The notes: a model not told the origin generated them from the letters alone. A stretch of 64,000 nt of DNA from RYN-133 sp036497285 (GCA_036497285.1 DASXJR010000076.1:16179-80178), one strand, 5' to 3'; counted from the stretch's first letter, positions 32,777 to 42,171 are shown. Numbers and translations are program-made.

Positions 32777-33563
32777 CAGCGTGCTGCCAGCTGGCGAACT
32801 GGACGAGCTGTTCGGCGAGGATGCGCAACGCGCCGTCCACCTCCGAATCGCCGGCGCGTTGTTCGGCAGAGTTGACGATCATCCCGAACGGGGTGGGCCA
32901 CCCGCGCAAGGCGTGGATGGCCGAGCGCACCGACGTCAGCGTCGTGCCGCACGCCTGCCAGCCGGCCGCCGTGACGATCACGCCGACCGCTCGCCCCTCA
33001 AGGTAGGGCGGCGAGTCGTCGCGCAGCAGTTCGAGGTGGTCGAGCCCATTCTTCACCAGGCCGGACATGCCGCCGTGGTAGCCGGGCGTCCCGATCACGA
33101 GGCAGTCGGCATTGCGCACCGCTTCGATCAGTCCGGCCGCGGCTGACGGGTCGGCGTCCTCGGTGTAGATCGGCAGGTCGGCAAGGGCGGGCCCGAGCAC
33201 GGCTTGGGTTCGCGCGCCGAGGGATTCTGCCTCGGCCAGGCAGCGCTCCAGCAGTCGGTTGGTGAGCGACCCCACCCGGGTCGACCCACCGAGCGCGAGG
33301 ATCGTCGGCGCGCTGCCGCCCGCGAACGGCGGCAGCACGTCCACCTCCGCACCGGGACGTAGCACCGTCGTGTCACCGGCTTGCTGTCCGTCGACGAGGA
33401 ACGACGCGACAGCGCACACCTGACGCAGCTCCGGACGCGCTGCAAGCAGCCCACGCAGCTGCCCGACGGTCGTCGCGCTGATCGTTTCCGTGGCGCGGCC
33501 CGCCGCCCGCTGGGCCCCGGCCCAGAACCGCACGGTCACGACGGGCGCGCTCGGATCAGCCAC
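32757..33563 (-). CDS. MoaD/ThiS-like domain fused to an NADPH-dependent FMN reductase
   Basis: The 268-residue protein has two parts. Residues 1 to about 83 form a beta-grasp MoaD-like domain ending in VLPPFAGG (Gly82-Gly83). From about residue 86 there is an NADPH-dependent FMN reductase (ILALGGSTRVGSLTNRLLE, GTPGYHGGMSGLVKNGLDHL). The MoaD glycine pair, normally the free C-terminus that carries sulfur for molybdopterin, is here internal. It is the last gene of the molybdate-uptake operon, four bases after modC. Release of the MoaD part by cleavage, or a non-sulfur role, is possible. Confidence 0.85.
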   Translation of the reverse strand: MADPSAPVVTVRFWAGAQRAAGRATETISATTVGQLRGLLAARPELRQVCAVASFLVDGQQAGDTTVLRPGAEVDVLPPFAGGSAPTILALGGSTRVGSLTNRLLERCLAEAESLGARTQAVLGPALADLPIYTEDADPSAAAGLIEAVRNADCLVIGTPGYHGGMSGLVKNGLDHLELLRDDSPPYLEGRAVGVIVTAAGWQACGTTLTSVRSAIHALRGWPTPFGMIVNSAEQRAGDSEVDGALRILAEQLVQFASWQHAARAAAQ

Positions 33564-33567
33564 CGGT

Positions 33568-34650
33568 TCAGCCTGCCACGCCGTGGTGAGCGTCCCCGTC
33601 GGGGTAGGCCATGAGATCGGTCGCCTTGGCCGTCAACCACACGTCCGCGCCGGGCGCGAGTCCCAGCTCGGCCACCGCGGACGGTGTCACGTCGACGAGC
33701 ACCGGCTGCGCGGCATCGACGGTGAGCCGCACCCGGTCGGCGAGCGGGGCGAGCGAGCGCAGCGTGCCCGGCCACACGATCCGTGCGCTGCTGGCGTGCG
33801 GCCGTTCGGCGTGCACGGTGAACGCGGACGGGCGTATTGCGACGAGCACGCGACCGTCCGGCGCGTCGCTTGCCGACAGTCGACCGCCGCCGTCGAGGTC
33901 GACCGCACCGGACGCCGCACTGCCGCGGTACAGATTGACGCCGACCAGGCGTGCCACGTACCGGGTGGCGGGCCGGCTGCTGATCTGCGCCGGCGTGCCC
34001 TGCTGCACGACGACGCCGTCCTCGAGCACGGCGATCCGCGAGGCAAGGATCAACGCCTCGACGGGGTCGTGCGTGATCAGTAGCACCGGTCCGTCGTAGG
34101 CGGCGAGGTGCTCACGCAGTTCGCCCTGGACGTCGGCGCGCGTCTGCACGTCGAGCGCGGCGAGGGGTTCGTCCATCAGCAGTGCCCGCGGCGATGACGC
34201 GAGCGCACGGGCGAGCGCGACGCGTTGCGCCTGGCCACCGGACAGCCGGCGCGGATGACGATCAGCGAAGTCGCCGACCCCGAGCCGGTCGAGCCAGTCG
34301 CGTGCCGCAGCGCGCGCTTGCGCACGAGCCACTCCGCGCGAACGCGGTCCGAATGCCACGTTGTCGAGCACGCGCAGGTGCGGGAACAGGCGGTGGTCCT
34401 GGAACACGACGCCGATCCCCCGCTGCTCCGGCGGCACGAACACGCCCGCGGACGGGTCGTCGAGCACCTGCCCGCCCAAAGCGATCGTGCCGCTCTCGAG
34501 GGCGAGCAGACCGGCGCAAGCGCGCAGCAGCGTGCTCTTGCCGGAACCGTTCGGGCCGAGCACCGCGAGCACGTCACCGGGCGCGACATCGAATGCAGCG
34601 CGCAGCGTGAAATTGCCACGCGACACCGATCCGTCGAAATGCAGGCTCAT
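33568..34650 (-). CDS. modC: Molybdate ABC transporter ATP-binding protein
   Basis: The 360-residue ATPase has Walker A GPNGSGKST, signature LSGGQAQR, Walker B ALLMDEP and the switch histidine in LITHDPVEA. A C-terminal TOBE-like domain (about 280-350) is the usual ModC regulatory or oxyanion-binding part. The ATG overlaps the modB stop by four bases. With modA and modB it imports molybdate or tungstate. Confidence 0.93.
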   Translation of the reverse strand: MSLHFDGSVSRGNFTLRAAFDVAPGDVLAVLGPNGSGKSTLLRACAGLLALESGTIALGGQVLDDPSAGVFVPPEQRGIGVVFQDHRLFPHLRVLDNVAFGPRSRGVARAQARAAARDWLDRLGVGDFADRHPRRLSGGQAQRVALARALASSPRALLMDEPLAALDVQTRADVQGELREHLAAYDGPVLLITHDPVEALILASRIAVLEDGVVVQQGTPAQISSRPATRYVARLVGVNLYRGSAASGAVDLDGGGRLSASDAPDGRVLVAIRPSAFTVHAERPHASSARIVWPGTLRSLAPLADRVRLTVDAAQPVLVDVTPSAVAELGLAPGADVWLTAKATDLMAYPDGDAHHGVAG

Positions 34651-35468
34651 TGCGACGGCGCGGCCCGCAACCACCTGTCCCGAAGCGCCACGAGCACAAC
34701 TATCGCAACCGCCATCAACGGCAGGCTCAGCGCGGTCGCCGCTTCGGGGTCGCCCTTGACCTGGAACACCTGCAACACCAGCACCGGCATCGTCTCCGTC
34801 GAGCCAGGGATGTTGCCGCCGAAGATCGAGGTGGCGCCGAACTCGCCGATCGCTCGTGCCCAGCACAGCACCGTGCCCGCTGCCAGCGAGGGAAGGATGC
34901 TCGGGACGGTGACCCGGCTGAACACCCGCCAGCGCGATGCGCCGAGCGTCGCGGCTGCCTCCTCGAGGCCGCGGTCAGCGCTGCGGATCCCACCTTCGAT
35001 GGTCACGACGAGGAACGGCATCGACACGAACGTCCCGGCGATGACGATGCCGGGCTGCGTGAACGGGATGCTCCAGCCGAACCATTGCTGCAAGTAGCGG
35101 CCGACCAACCCGTTCTGCCCGAGCGCGAAGAACAGCGCGATGCCGCCGACGACCGGTGGCAGCACCAGCGGCAGGGTGACCGCGGCGCGGAGCAGTGACT
35201 TGCCGATGAATCTTGTTCGGGCGAGCACCCAGGCCAGCGGCAACCCCAACACCAGGCTGATAACAGTCACTTCGAGCGAGGTCACGATCGAGATCCGCAG
35301 CGCGTCCCAGAACCGGTACTGCGTGTAGATCGGGCCGAGGTCGCTCCACGGCGCGCGCACCACGAGTGCGATCGCCGGCACGACGAGCAGCGCGGCGCCG
35401 ATGGCGGCCGGCGGGACGAGCAGCAGCGGTGTCCCGGTCTGCTCGTCGCCACGCGGCCGCCGACTCAC
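34647..35468 (-). CDS. modB: Molybdate ABC transporter permease
   Basis: The 273-residue permease has six predicted helices and the EAA-type coupling loop EEAAATLGASRWRVFSRVTVPSILPSL, followed by GEFGATSIFGGNIPG, typical of ModB/CysT permeases. The GTG at 35468 overlaps the modA stop in GTGA. It forms the membrane channel with ModC as motor and ModA as binding protein. Confidence 0.93.
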   Translation of the reverse strand: MSRRPRGDEQTGTPLLLVPPAAIGAALLVVPAIALVVRAPWSDLGPIYTQYRFWDALRISIVTSLEVTVISLVLGLPLAWVLARTRFIGKSLLRAAVTLPLVLPPVVGGIALFFALGQNGLVGRYLQQWFGWSIPFTQPGIVIAGTFVSMPFLVVTIEGGIRSADRGLEEAAATLGASRWRVFSRVTVPSILPSLAAGTVLCWARAIGEFGATSIFGGNIPGSTETMPVLVLQVFQVKGDPEAATALSLPLMAVAIVVLVALRDRWLRAAPSQ

Positions 35469-36238
35469 GGCTTGGAGAATCCGTCCGCCAGCAGCACCTT
35501 CTGGCCGGCAGCGGAAAGAACGTAGTCGACCCACGCCTGGGCCAGGTCATGGTTCCCGGCCTTCTTCAGCACCGCGATCGGATAAATCGTGGTCGCGTTG
35601 ACGCTGCTCGCGATCTCGACTCCGGTGACCTTCGAACCGGCGGCCTTGACGTCGGTCACGTACACCATCCCCGCGTCGACCTCCTTCGTCTCGACGACGG
35701 CGAGAGTCGATTTCACGTCCGGCTCGTTGGCGGTGGGCTTGACCGTCACCTTCGCGTTGTCGAAGACCTGCTGGGCGGTCGCTCCGCACGGCACGGCCGG
35801 ATCGCACACGGCCAGTTTCACGCCTGGGTGGGCCAGATCGGCGACGGTCTTGATGTTTGCCGGGTTTCCCGGCGGAGTTGCGATCTCCATCGTGTTGCTG
35901 ACGAAGTTGGTCGGCTTCTCGGCATCACCGGCCTGCACGACCGTGTCCATGTTGGACGTGGAGGCCGAGGCGAACACGTCGGCATTCTGTCCCTGCGTGA
36001 TGTTCGACGCGAGAGTCGAACTGGAGTCGAAGCTGAAGGTGAAATCAGTGCCCGGATGTGCCTTCTTGAACTGGTCGCCGAGCGTGGTGAACGCCTCGGT
36101 CAGTGATGATGCAGCGAACACCGTTATCGATCCGGACAGGGACGACCCGGTCCGCGAATCGCCGCTGCTCCCACCGGAGGACGAGCACGCGGTCACAGCG
36201 ACGGTCATGGCGGCGACGGTCGCCGCAAGCCACTTCAC
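35465..36238 (-). CDS. modA: Molybdate-binding lipoprotein
   Basis: The 257-residue protein has a lipoprotein signal with a lipobox ending at the cysteine of AVTAC. It then shows the ModA pattern: ITVFAASSLTEAFTTLGDQFKKAHPG, QNADVFASASTSNMD and the ligand-side YVTDVKAAG and IYPIAVLKKAGN segments. It captures molybdate or tungstate outside the membrane. The GTG at 36238 overlaps the stop of the molbindin regulator gene in GTGA. Confidence 0.92.
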   Translation of the reverse strand: MKWLAATVAAMTVAVTACSSSGGSSGDSRTGSSLSGSITVFAASSLTEAFTTLGDQFKKAHPGTDFTFSFDSSSTLASNITQGQNADVFASASTSNMDTVVQAGDAEKPTNFVSNTMEIATPPGNPANIKTVADLAHPGVKLAVCDPAVPCGATAQQVFDNAKVTVKPTANEPDVKSTLAVVETKEVDAGMVYVTDVKAAGSKVTGVEIASSVNATTIYPIAVLKKAGNHDLAQAWVDYVLSAAGQKVLLADGFSKP

Positions 36239-36648
36239 GCATCGTCCAAGGACGCGCTCACCTCGACGACCACGTTGGTCGACTTCACCGACGCCACCGC
36301 ACGTACGCCGGGCTTGAGCCCGAGCTCGTCTGCCGCCTCGCGGCTCATCAACGACACGACACGATACGGACCGCACTGCATCTCGACCTGGGCCATGACG
36401 GTGTCGCGCACAACCCGCGTCACCAGGCCGACGAAGCGGTTGCGCGCCGACTCGCGCGCGACGGGCCCGACATCAGGAACCGCGCCGGCATTCTTCTCCG
36501 CGAAACGCGCCAACATCGCGCCGTCGACGACACGACGACCCGCAGCGTCGCTGCCGGTCGTCAATCGTCCGGTTTCAGCCCAACGTCGGACGGTGTCGTC
36601 GCTGACGCCGAGTAGTTCTGCTGCCTCTCGCAGCCGGTAGGAAGGCAT
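36235..36648 (-). CDS. Helix-turn-helix/TOBE molybdenum-pterin-binding protein
   Basis: The 137-residue protein joins an excisionase/MerR-like helix-turn-helix (YRLREAAELLGVSDDTVRRWAETGRL) to a C-terminal Mop/TOBE domain (ARNRFVGLVTRVVRDTVMAQVEMQCGPYRVVSLMS). Actinobacteria use this small fusion in place of ModE. It is the first gene of the molybdate operon, so it probably adjusts molybdate uptake to cellular molybdate. The ATG at 36648 is in a short intergenic region with no clear operator palindrome. Confidence 0.87.
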   Translation of the reverse strand: MPSYRLREAAELLGVSDDTVRRWAETGRLTTGSDAAGRRVVDGAMLARFAEKNAGAVPDVGPVARESARNRFVGLVTRVVRDTVMAQVEMQCGPYRVVSLMSREAADELGLKPGVRAVASVKSTNVVVEVSASLDDA

Positions 36649-36718
36649 GCCGGAACTCTAGCGCGCGTTCCGCAGATCCGCTTGAATACCAGACAGAAGG
36701 CCGCAAGTACGGTTCGAG

Positions 36719-36738
36719 GTTGCGGGCTGTTAAGCCCG
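36719..36738 (-). terminator. Hairpin downstream of lsr2
   Basis: TGCGGGCT and AGCCCGCA form a perfect 8-bp stem with a four-base loop, 14 bp beyond the lsr2 stop. There is no U-run, so termination is likely but not certain. Confidence 0.6.
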
Positions 36739-36751
36739 CACCCTCGCCGGC

Positions 36752-37084
36752 TCAGTGGTTGGCCGACTCGTAGGCCTCGATCACATTCGAGGCGATACGC
36801 CCGCGTGCCGAAACGTCGAAACCGTTCTTAGCTGCCCACTCACGAATGGCGGTGAGGTCACGCTTTCCACCGCGCGAGTTCGACCCGCGCCGCGAACGCA
36901 TGCCACGCGTGCGGCGAGCGGCTTCAACGTAAGGCCGCATAGCCTTCTCGAATGCCACCGCATTCTTCCTGGACAACTCGATCTCGTACGACGCGCCGTC
37001 CCACACGAACGCGACGGTGCGATCTGCCGTTGAACCATCAAGGTCGTCGACAAGAAGCTCGGTAACGACTGTCTGCTTAGCCAT
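36752..37084 (-). CDS. lsr2: Nucleoid-associated protein Lsr2
   Basis: The 110-residue protein matches Lsr2. The N-terminal dimerisation part (VVTELLVDDLDGSTADRTVAFVWDGASYEIELSRKNAVAFEKAMRPYVEAAR) is followed by a basic linker and a C-terminal DNA-binding domain with the AT-groove motif ARGRI and IREWAAKNGFDVS. Lsr2 silences AT-rich foreign DNA in actinobacteria. The ATG at 37084 (MAKQTVV) is the standard start. A hairpin follows the gene. Confidence 0.95.
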   Translation of the reverse strand: MAKQTVVTELLVDDLDGSTADRTVAFVWDGASYEIELSRKNAVAFEKAMRPYVEAARRTRGMRSRRGSNSRGGKRDLTAIREWAAKNGFDVSARGRIASNVIEAYESANH

Positions 37085-37226
37085 AACACGCATTGAACCA
37101 CGAAGGTGTAAGTAGCCGCAGCCGTCCGGCCGGCTTTCCCGACACTTTTAGTCACGGGAAGGTCGAAGAAAGTCGGGAATTCGTGCTTACGCCCACTGAA
37201 TAGGAGACCACCGCTCCAAACGAAGT

Positions 37227-37256
37227 GATCCCGGTCCGGAAATCCGGACCGGGATC
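37227..37256 (-). terminator. Terminator hairpin after tRNA-fMet
   Basis: GATCCCGGTCCGG and its exact complement form a 13-bp stem around a four-base loop, 10 bp past the 3-prime end of the tRNA gene. The downstream run is only weakly U-rich. The upstream 140 bp, to the lsr2 start, hold the lsr2 promoter and no gene. Confidence 0.8.
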
Positions 37257-37266
37257 ATCTCTCTCG

Positions 37267-37340
37267 TAGCGGGGGCAGGATTTGAACCTGCGACCTCTGG
37301 GTTATGAGCCCAGCGAGCTACCGAGCTGCTCCACCCCGCG
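37267..37340 (-). tRNA. tRNA-fMet (CAT), initiator
   Basis: The 74-nt gene folds as a standard cloverleaf with anticodon CAU. Initiator features are clear: three G:C pairs in the anticodon stem (GGG/CCC) and an unpaired first position (C1 opposite U72). The T-loop is GTTCAAATC. CCA is not encoded. It lies 60 bp downstream of the UPF0182 gene and has its own terminator. Confidence 0.97.
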
Positions 37341-37400
37341 GCGGTGACTCCAGCTTAGCGAATGCTCGTGGCACTCTCCAAACCCGCCCACCCCCGGCGG

Positions 37401-40400
37401 CTACGGGGGCCCGGATCCCGGCGAGTGCGAGCTCGACGAAGCGCTCGATGATTTGCTCGGCGCCGGCTTCGACGGTGTCGTCGACGACGACTTCGGGCTC
37501 GGCGTGGACGACGCCGCGTTGTAGCGCTCGACCAGATCCTTCAGCTTGGCCTCCGCAGCGCCGACCTTGGCCGGATCACCCGTGGAGTAGGCGTTCTTCA
37601 ATTCCTCGATCGCGCTGTTGATCTGGGCCAGAGTCACCGGATTCTGGGGATTGCCGGTGGTTTTGCCGCCGGACGGAGTTTGGCTCGGGGAACTGCTCGG
37701 CGACCCTGAGGGCGGGTTGCCGGTTCCGGTCGATGACCCACCGTTGCAGGGAAGTCCCAGCGTCTGACCCGTGCAGTGGCCGGGCAGGAAGTCGCTGCGG
37801 GCGTCATCGATCGTTCTGCCGTAGCCGATCTTGTTGCCGTAAACGAGGATCACTCTTTGCAGGCTGGGGAACGCGCCGCCTGTGTTGGTGCTCACCGTGT
37901 AAAGCGGCTCGACGTACAGGAACGAGTTGCCCAACGGCAAGGTCAACAGATTGCCGTGCACCACGTTGGCGCCGTTTCCGCCGGTCGCGTAAAGCGAATC
38001 CCGCCGAATCGTGTTATCGGTAGTGATCGTATTGTAGATCTGCTCCGGCCCCTGCACGACGGTGTTGTCGCGGGTCGGCAGCTGCAGCACCGTGATTCGT
38101 CCATAGTGGGAAGGGTCGCTGTCCGCGCTCAAGTAGCCGGCCAGGTATGTGCTGTTGTTGACATCCATCGGGGACGTCAGCTGGAACTCCGCCGTTGATC
38201 CACCACCCCCGGTCGGCGGCGAGGCGAGCACGTAATACGGTGGCTGGTTCGCTCCGTTTGCCGATGTGGAGTCGGTGTTGTCGGTCGGCACGGACCATTT
38301 CCGGGTCACGTTGTAGAACTGCACCGGATCGTCGACGTGATAGGTGGCGAGCAGCGTGCGCTGGACTTTGAACAGATCCTGTGGATAGCGGACGTGGTCA
38401 AGAATGGTTTTCGGCATCTGCGCGCGGTCCTGCACCATCCCGGGGAACACGCTGCGCCACGCCGCGAGCATCGGATCGGTCGGATCCCACGCATACAGCG
38501 TGACCTTGCCGGTGTAGGCGTCGACGGTCGCCTTCACGGAATTGCGGATGTAGTTGATCTGGTCGTTCGGCTGCTTGGCGGTCTTGTTCGACGCTGCGAG
38601 CGAGTCGTTGGTCAGGCCCGAAAGTGACTGGCGCTCGGAGTAGGGATAGTTGTCGGACGTCGTGTAGCCGTCGACCATCCACACGATGTGCCCGGCGCTG
38701 GGGTCGTTCTTGTTCGTACTCGTGTCGACGATCGGATAGGGATCGCTGTCGACCCGCAGGAACGGAGCAACTTTCTGAACCATCGCGCGCGGGTCACGAT
38801 CAAAGATGATTTTCGCGCCGGACGCGCTCGCCGCATCGTTGAGCAGGAAGTTCGTCTGCTTGTAGTTGATGGCGAAGGCCAGCCTCGTGAAGAGGTTCCC
38901 CAGCGACACGCCGCCCCCACCGGCGTAGCTGACCTTGGTCTGACCGACGCCGTTGAACTCCTGCGGCGTGCCGTTCGCACCGACGATCGAGTAATCGGGA
39001 AGTAGCTCGCCGTAGTACACCTGGTCCTGCCTCAGCGAACCACTCAGGAAGCCGCTCGGGGGTATGCCGCCCTCAGCGAAGTCACCGCTGCTGTCGCTCG
39101 AGTTGGTCACGTCTGTGCCGGCGGTGGCGGCGACGAATCCGAGACCGTGCGTATAGGTGGTGTGCAGGTTGATCCAGTTCGTCTGGTCACCGGTCAGTCC
39201 GGCCGCTTCGAGCTCGCGCACGCCCACGATGTAGTCGTTCTCCACGCCGTTGCTCGTGTATCGGTCGATGTCGAGCTTGGGCGCGAATCCGAACTGGTTG
39301 CCGTTCGACTGGAACTTGGCGAAGGTCGGCGACACGATGTTCGGGTCCAACACCCGGATGTTGTCGAGCGTCGCGTTCGCGTGTGTCGGGTCGGGTGTGG
39401 TGGGGTTCGGCGTCTTGGGCGCGCGATAGTCGACGTAGGTGACGTCCGCGCCGGTGGCGATGTTGTACGCCTTCCGAGTCGCCGTGATGTTGTGCTCGAT
39501 GTACGGCGCTTCCTTGTTCTGCGCATTCGGCTTGACGGACACCTGCTGCAGGATGGCCGGGTAGATGCCGCTGATGAGGATGCTCAGCACAAGCATCGAA
39601 ACGAAGGCGATCGCAGGCAACATCGAGTTCCGCAGCCAGAGGCTCGCGATCAGCCCCGCCGCGATGACGATCGCGATCCAGAAAAGGATCGTGCGGGCCG
39701 GCAGCACTGCGTGCACGTCGGTGTACGAGGCACCGGTGAAAATGCTGCGGTGGGAGAAGACGAGCCCGTACCGGTCCAGCCAGTAGGCGATCGCCTTCAG
39801 TACGACGAAAACGAACACCAACAGGGTCAGGTGCCGGCGCGCCGCGACAGTGACCTTCGGCCCCGGGGTCTGCAGCCTGATCGCGCCGGTCAGGTAGTGC
39901 ACGATCACGGACAGAATGATCGCGAAGATGATCGCGGTGAACCCGAACCCGAGTAGCAGCCGGTAGGCCGGGTAGTCGAAGGCGTAGAACGAGACGTCGA
40001 GGTGGAACTGCGGGTCAGTCGTGCCGAACGACTTCCCGTGCAGGAACAACTGCCAGGTCGCCCAGTTGCCCTGGGCGGACATGCCCGCTGCGAACAGTGC
40101 GATCAGGCTGATGACCGTCAGCAGGACGAACCGGCGCGGTTCCAACATTGCCCGATACCGCTCGATGTTCTGTTGCTCGGGCGACATCGGGCGGAACGGC
40201 GGACTCAGTAGGTAGGCGATCAGCATGTTGCCGCCGAGGATCAGCGCCATGACGACGCCGAAGATGAAGAACAGCGACACGCGCGTCCAGAAGATCGTGG
40301 TGTACACGCCGCGGAACCCGAGCGAGTCGAACCACAGGAAGTTGATGTACACCCCGGTCAGCTGGACGACCGCGATGATCAAGACGATGAGGATCGCCAC

Positions 40401-40460
40401 GGTCCAGAGCGCGATCTTCGCGCGTCGCGACAGGGTGATGCTGGGGATGGGCGGCCGCAT
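37401..40460 (-). CDS. UPF0182 family membrane protein
   Basis: The 1019-residue protein has about seven transmembrane helices in the first 300 residues and a large extracytoplasmic part (about 310-900), then a Ser/Thr/Pro-rich, partly acidic tail. This layout and motifs such as WFDSLGFRGVYTTIFWTR and FNYRDPRAMV-type sequence identify UPF0182, conserved in actinobacteria (Rv3193c in M. tuberculosis). Its function is unknown. The ATG at 40460 (MRPPIPS) was preferred over an upstream in-frame start that would add unsupported sequence. It is divergent from the PPA1309 gene. Confidence 0.9.
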   Translation of the reverse strand: MRPPIPSITLSRRAKIALWTVAILIVLIIAVVQLTGVYINFLWFDSLGFRGVYTTIFWTRVSLFFIFGVVMALILGGNMLIAYLLSPPFRPMSPEQQNIERYRAMLEPRRFVLLTVISLIALFAAGMSAQGNWATWQLFLHGKSFGTTDPQFHLDVSFYAFDYPAYRLLLGFGFTAIIFAIILSVIVHYLTGAIRLQTPGPKVTVAARRHLTLLVFVFVVLKAIAYWLDRYGLVFSHRSIFTGASYTDVHAVLPARTILFWIAIVIAAGLIASLWLRNSMLPAIAFVSMLVLSILISGIYPAILQQVSVKPNAQNKEAPYIEHNITATRKAYNIATGADVTYVDYRAPKTPNPTTPDPTHANATLDNIRVLDPNIVSPTFAKFQSNGNQFGFAPKLDIDRYTSNGVENDYIVGVRELEAAGLTGDQTNWINLHTTYTHGLGFVAATAGTDVTNSSDSSGDFAEGGIPPSGFLSGSLRQDQVYYGELLPDYSIVGANGTPQEFNGVGQTKVSYAGGGGVSLGNLFTRLAFAINYKQTNFLLNDAASASGAKIIFDRDPRAMVQKVAPFLRVDSDPYPIVDTSTNKNDPSAGHIVWMVDGYTTSDNYPYSERQSLSGLTNDSLAASNKTAKQPNDQINYIRNSVKATVDAYTGKVTLYAWDPTDPMLAAWRSVFPGMVQDRAQMPKTILDHVRYPQDLFKVQRTLLATYHVDDPVQFYNVTRKWSVPTDNTDSTSANGANQPPYYVLASPPTGGGGSTAEFQLTSPMDVNNSTYLAGYLSADSDPSHYGRITVLQLPTRDNTVVQGPEQIYNTITTDNTIRRDSLYATGGNGANVVHGNLLTLPLGNSFLYVEPLYTVSTNTGGAFPSLQRVILVYGNKIGYGRTIDDARSDFLPGHCTGQTLGLPCNGGSSTGTGNPPSGSPSSSPSQTPSGGKTTGNPQNPVTLAQINSAIEELKNAYSTGDPAKVGAAEAKLKDLVERYNAASSTPSPKSSSTTPSKPAPSKSSSASSSSHSPGSGPP

Positions 40461-40555
40461 GGCCACGGGGCGACTCCTCGATGACTGGGCTCGACTCGTT
40501 GTCAACGTACCGGCCCACACCGCGGTTCCTCAGCGCGTACGGAAGGATCCGGAGC

Positions 40556-41092
40556 ATGTCGGAGTTCTCAGCGAATCCTCTCGAGGTCGCCGCGGTCGAG
40601 GTCGAGGCTTTCGTGAGCGCTGCGGGCTGGGACCAACGACCGGCCCTGTTCGCGCTCGTCCGTGCCGTCGAGTTCGCGCGCGACGATCCGGCGGCCGCGG
40701 CGCAGTTAGGGCTCCCGGAGGCTCCGGACGATGCGCTGACGCCGATCGAGCAGGACGAACTGCCCGAGGGTGACCTGGACGAGTTGCTCGGCCACATCGG
40801 TTGGCCCGAGTCGATCGCCGGCTGTGCCCTGGCACAGGAAATCGTGATTCTGCCGCCCTCCGCCGAGGCCGAGCTCGATGATGCCGACCCCGGCGGGTCC
40901 GCGGCCGTTGCTGCGCGTCACCCCGAACGACGCGAGGCCCGCCTTGTCGTGGCGGTGCACCGGGACGGTTCGAGTGCCGCGGTGCTGCGGCTGCGTCCCG
41001 CCACGGACGGCGACGCCGAGGAAGACCTGCTCGTCGGCCCCGATCTGGCCCCGAACCTCGTGACGGCGCTGCTGGCCACCCTGGAGGACTGA
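40556..41092 (+). CDS. PPA1309 family protein
   Basis: The 178-residue acidic cytoplasmic protein matches PPA1309 (VEAFVSAAGWDQRPALFALVRAVEFARDDPAAAAQLG, then LDELLGHIGWPESIAGCALAQEIVILPP). The family is restricted to actinobacteria and is of unknown function, usually sitting beside the UPF0182 and PDZ genes. The ATG at 40556 follows GGATCCGGAG. It converges on the PDZ protease gene with eight bases between stops. Confidence 0.88.
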   Translation: MSEFSANPLEVAAVEVEAFVSAAGWDQRPALFALVRAVEFARDDPAAAAQLGLPEAPDDALTPIEQDELPEGDLDELLGHIGWPESIAGCALAQEIVILPPSAEAELDDADPGGSAAVAARHPERREARLVVAVHRDGSSAAVLRLRPATDGDAEEDLLVGPDLAPNLVTALLATLED

Positions 41093-41100
41093 GCTGCGGG

Positions 41101-42171
41101 TCAGCAGCCGGGTACGGATCGGCCCTGGTGAATCGCCTGCAATGCCTGCACCGCCCCCTGCAGCGTCGCGACCTTCACGACCTGGAGGCCGCTCGGAATC
41201 GCACCGTTCACGTCACTGCAGTTGCCGGCCGGTGCGAGGAACACCGTGGCGCCGGCGTCGCGCGCGGCGATCATCTTCAGCTGGATTCCGCCGATCGGGC
41301 CGACCGCTCCGTCCGGGTTGATCGTGCCCGTCCCGGCGATGAACTTGCCGTGCGTGAGGTCCTGATCGCCGACCTTGTCGAGGATGCCCAGTGCGAACAT
41401 CATTCCGGCCGATGGGCCGCCGATCTCGCTGTTCAGTCCGAGGACGATCTGGTACGGCGCGAGGCATTCCCGGTCCGGCGGCACTGTGACGCCGAGCGAG
41501 CCGCCCTTCGCGCCCGCCGGCGGCCTGCTGAGGGTGACTGTCTCCGTCTTGGTCGACCCCGCCGTCGGACTGGTGTTGCGACGCACGACGACCGCGACTG
41601 TGTCGCCGGGCTGCTTGGCGCTGAGCACGGCGCGCAACTTCGGGTAGCTGTCGGCAGGCTTCCCGTCGACCGTCTTGAAGACGTCGCCCACGGCCAACTT
41701 GCCTTTCGACGGCCCCTTCGGCAGCACGCTGAGCACACCGAACGCCTTCGGATAACCGAGCTCACAGGCTGCAGCGACGACCGCGTCGTCCTGCGAAGCG
41801 CTGAAGTCACTCGCGTTCTGCTTGTTCACCTGTTGCGTCGACTGTCCGGGCGGAAACAGCGCCGAGTGCGGCACCACGACCTCATCGCTCTGCATCCACG
41901 CACGCAACGCATCGAAGACGGTGAGCTTGCTCGTCGAATAGCTGACCGTGGTCAGGTTCAGATTGCCCGAGGTCGGGTTGGGCTTGCGGCCCAGAATCTG
42001 GATGACCTGCTCACCGTCGCAGGTCGCAAGCGTGTTGCAGGTAGGCCCGGGCGACAACACGACATACGGCACCGGCAAAGTCATCGACAGGATCAGCAGA
42101 GCGACGAACAACGCTGCCGCGACAACAAGGGTTCGCACACGGCGGCTCATCCCGCCCAGCGCCTTCGTCAC
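41101..42171 (-). CDS. PDZ/Lon-like membrane-anchored protease (YlbL family)
   Basis: The 356-residue protein has one N-terminal membrane anchor (about 13-32), a PDZ domain (about 160-200) and a Lon-type S16 domain with the catalytic serine in GGPSAGMM (near residue 253) and lysine in GGIQLKMIAA (near 298). It acts on the outer face of the membrane. The M. tuberculosis relative is Rv3194c. The ATG overlaps the stop of the small membrane protein gene in ATGA. Confidence 0.92.
   Translation of the reverse strand: MTKALGGMSRRVRTLVVAAALFVALLILSMTLPVPYVVLSPGPTCNTLATCDGEQVIQILGRKPNPTSGNLNLTTVSYSTSKLTVFDALRAWMQSDEVVVPHSALFPPGQSTQQVNKQNASDFSASQDDAVVAAACELGYPKAFGVLSVLPKGPSKGKLAVGDVFKTVDGKPADSYPKLRAVLSAKQPGDTVAVVVRRNTSPTAGSTKTETVTLSRPPAGAKGGSLGVTVPPDRECLAPYQIVLGLNSEIGGPSAGMMFALGILDKVGDQDLTHGKFIAGTGTINPDGAVGPIGGIQLKMIAARDAGATVFLAPAGNCSDVNGAIPSGLQVVKVATLQGAVQALQAIHQGRSVPGC

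Noticed and set aside
36652..36751. Small gene between the molbindin gene and lsr2
   Set aside because: No frame of convincing composition; the region holds the molbindin promoter and the lsr2 hairpin.
37341..37400. Second tRNA gene next to tRNA-fMet
   Set aside because: No cloverleaf or T-loop sequence; only the short spacer to the UPF0182 gene.
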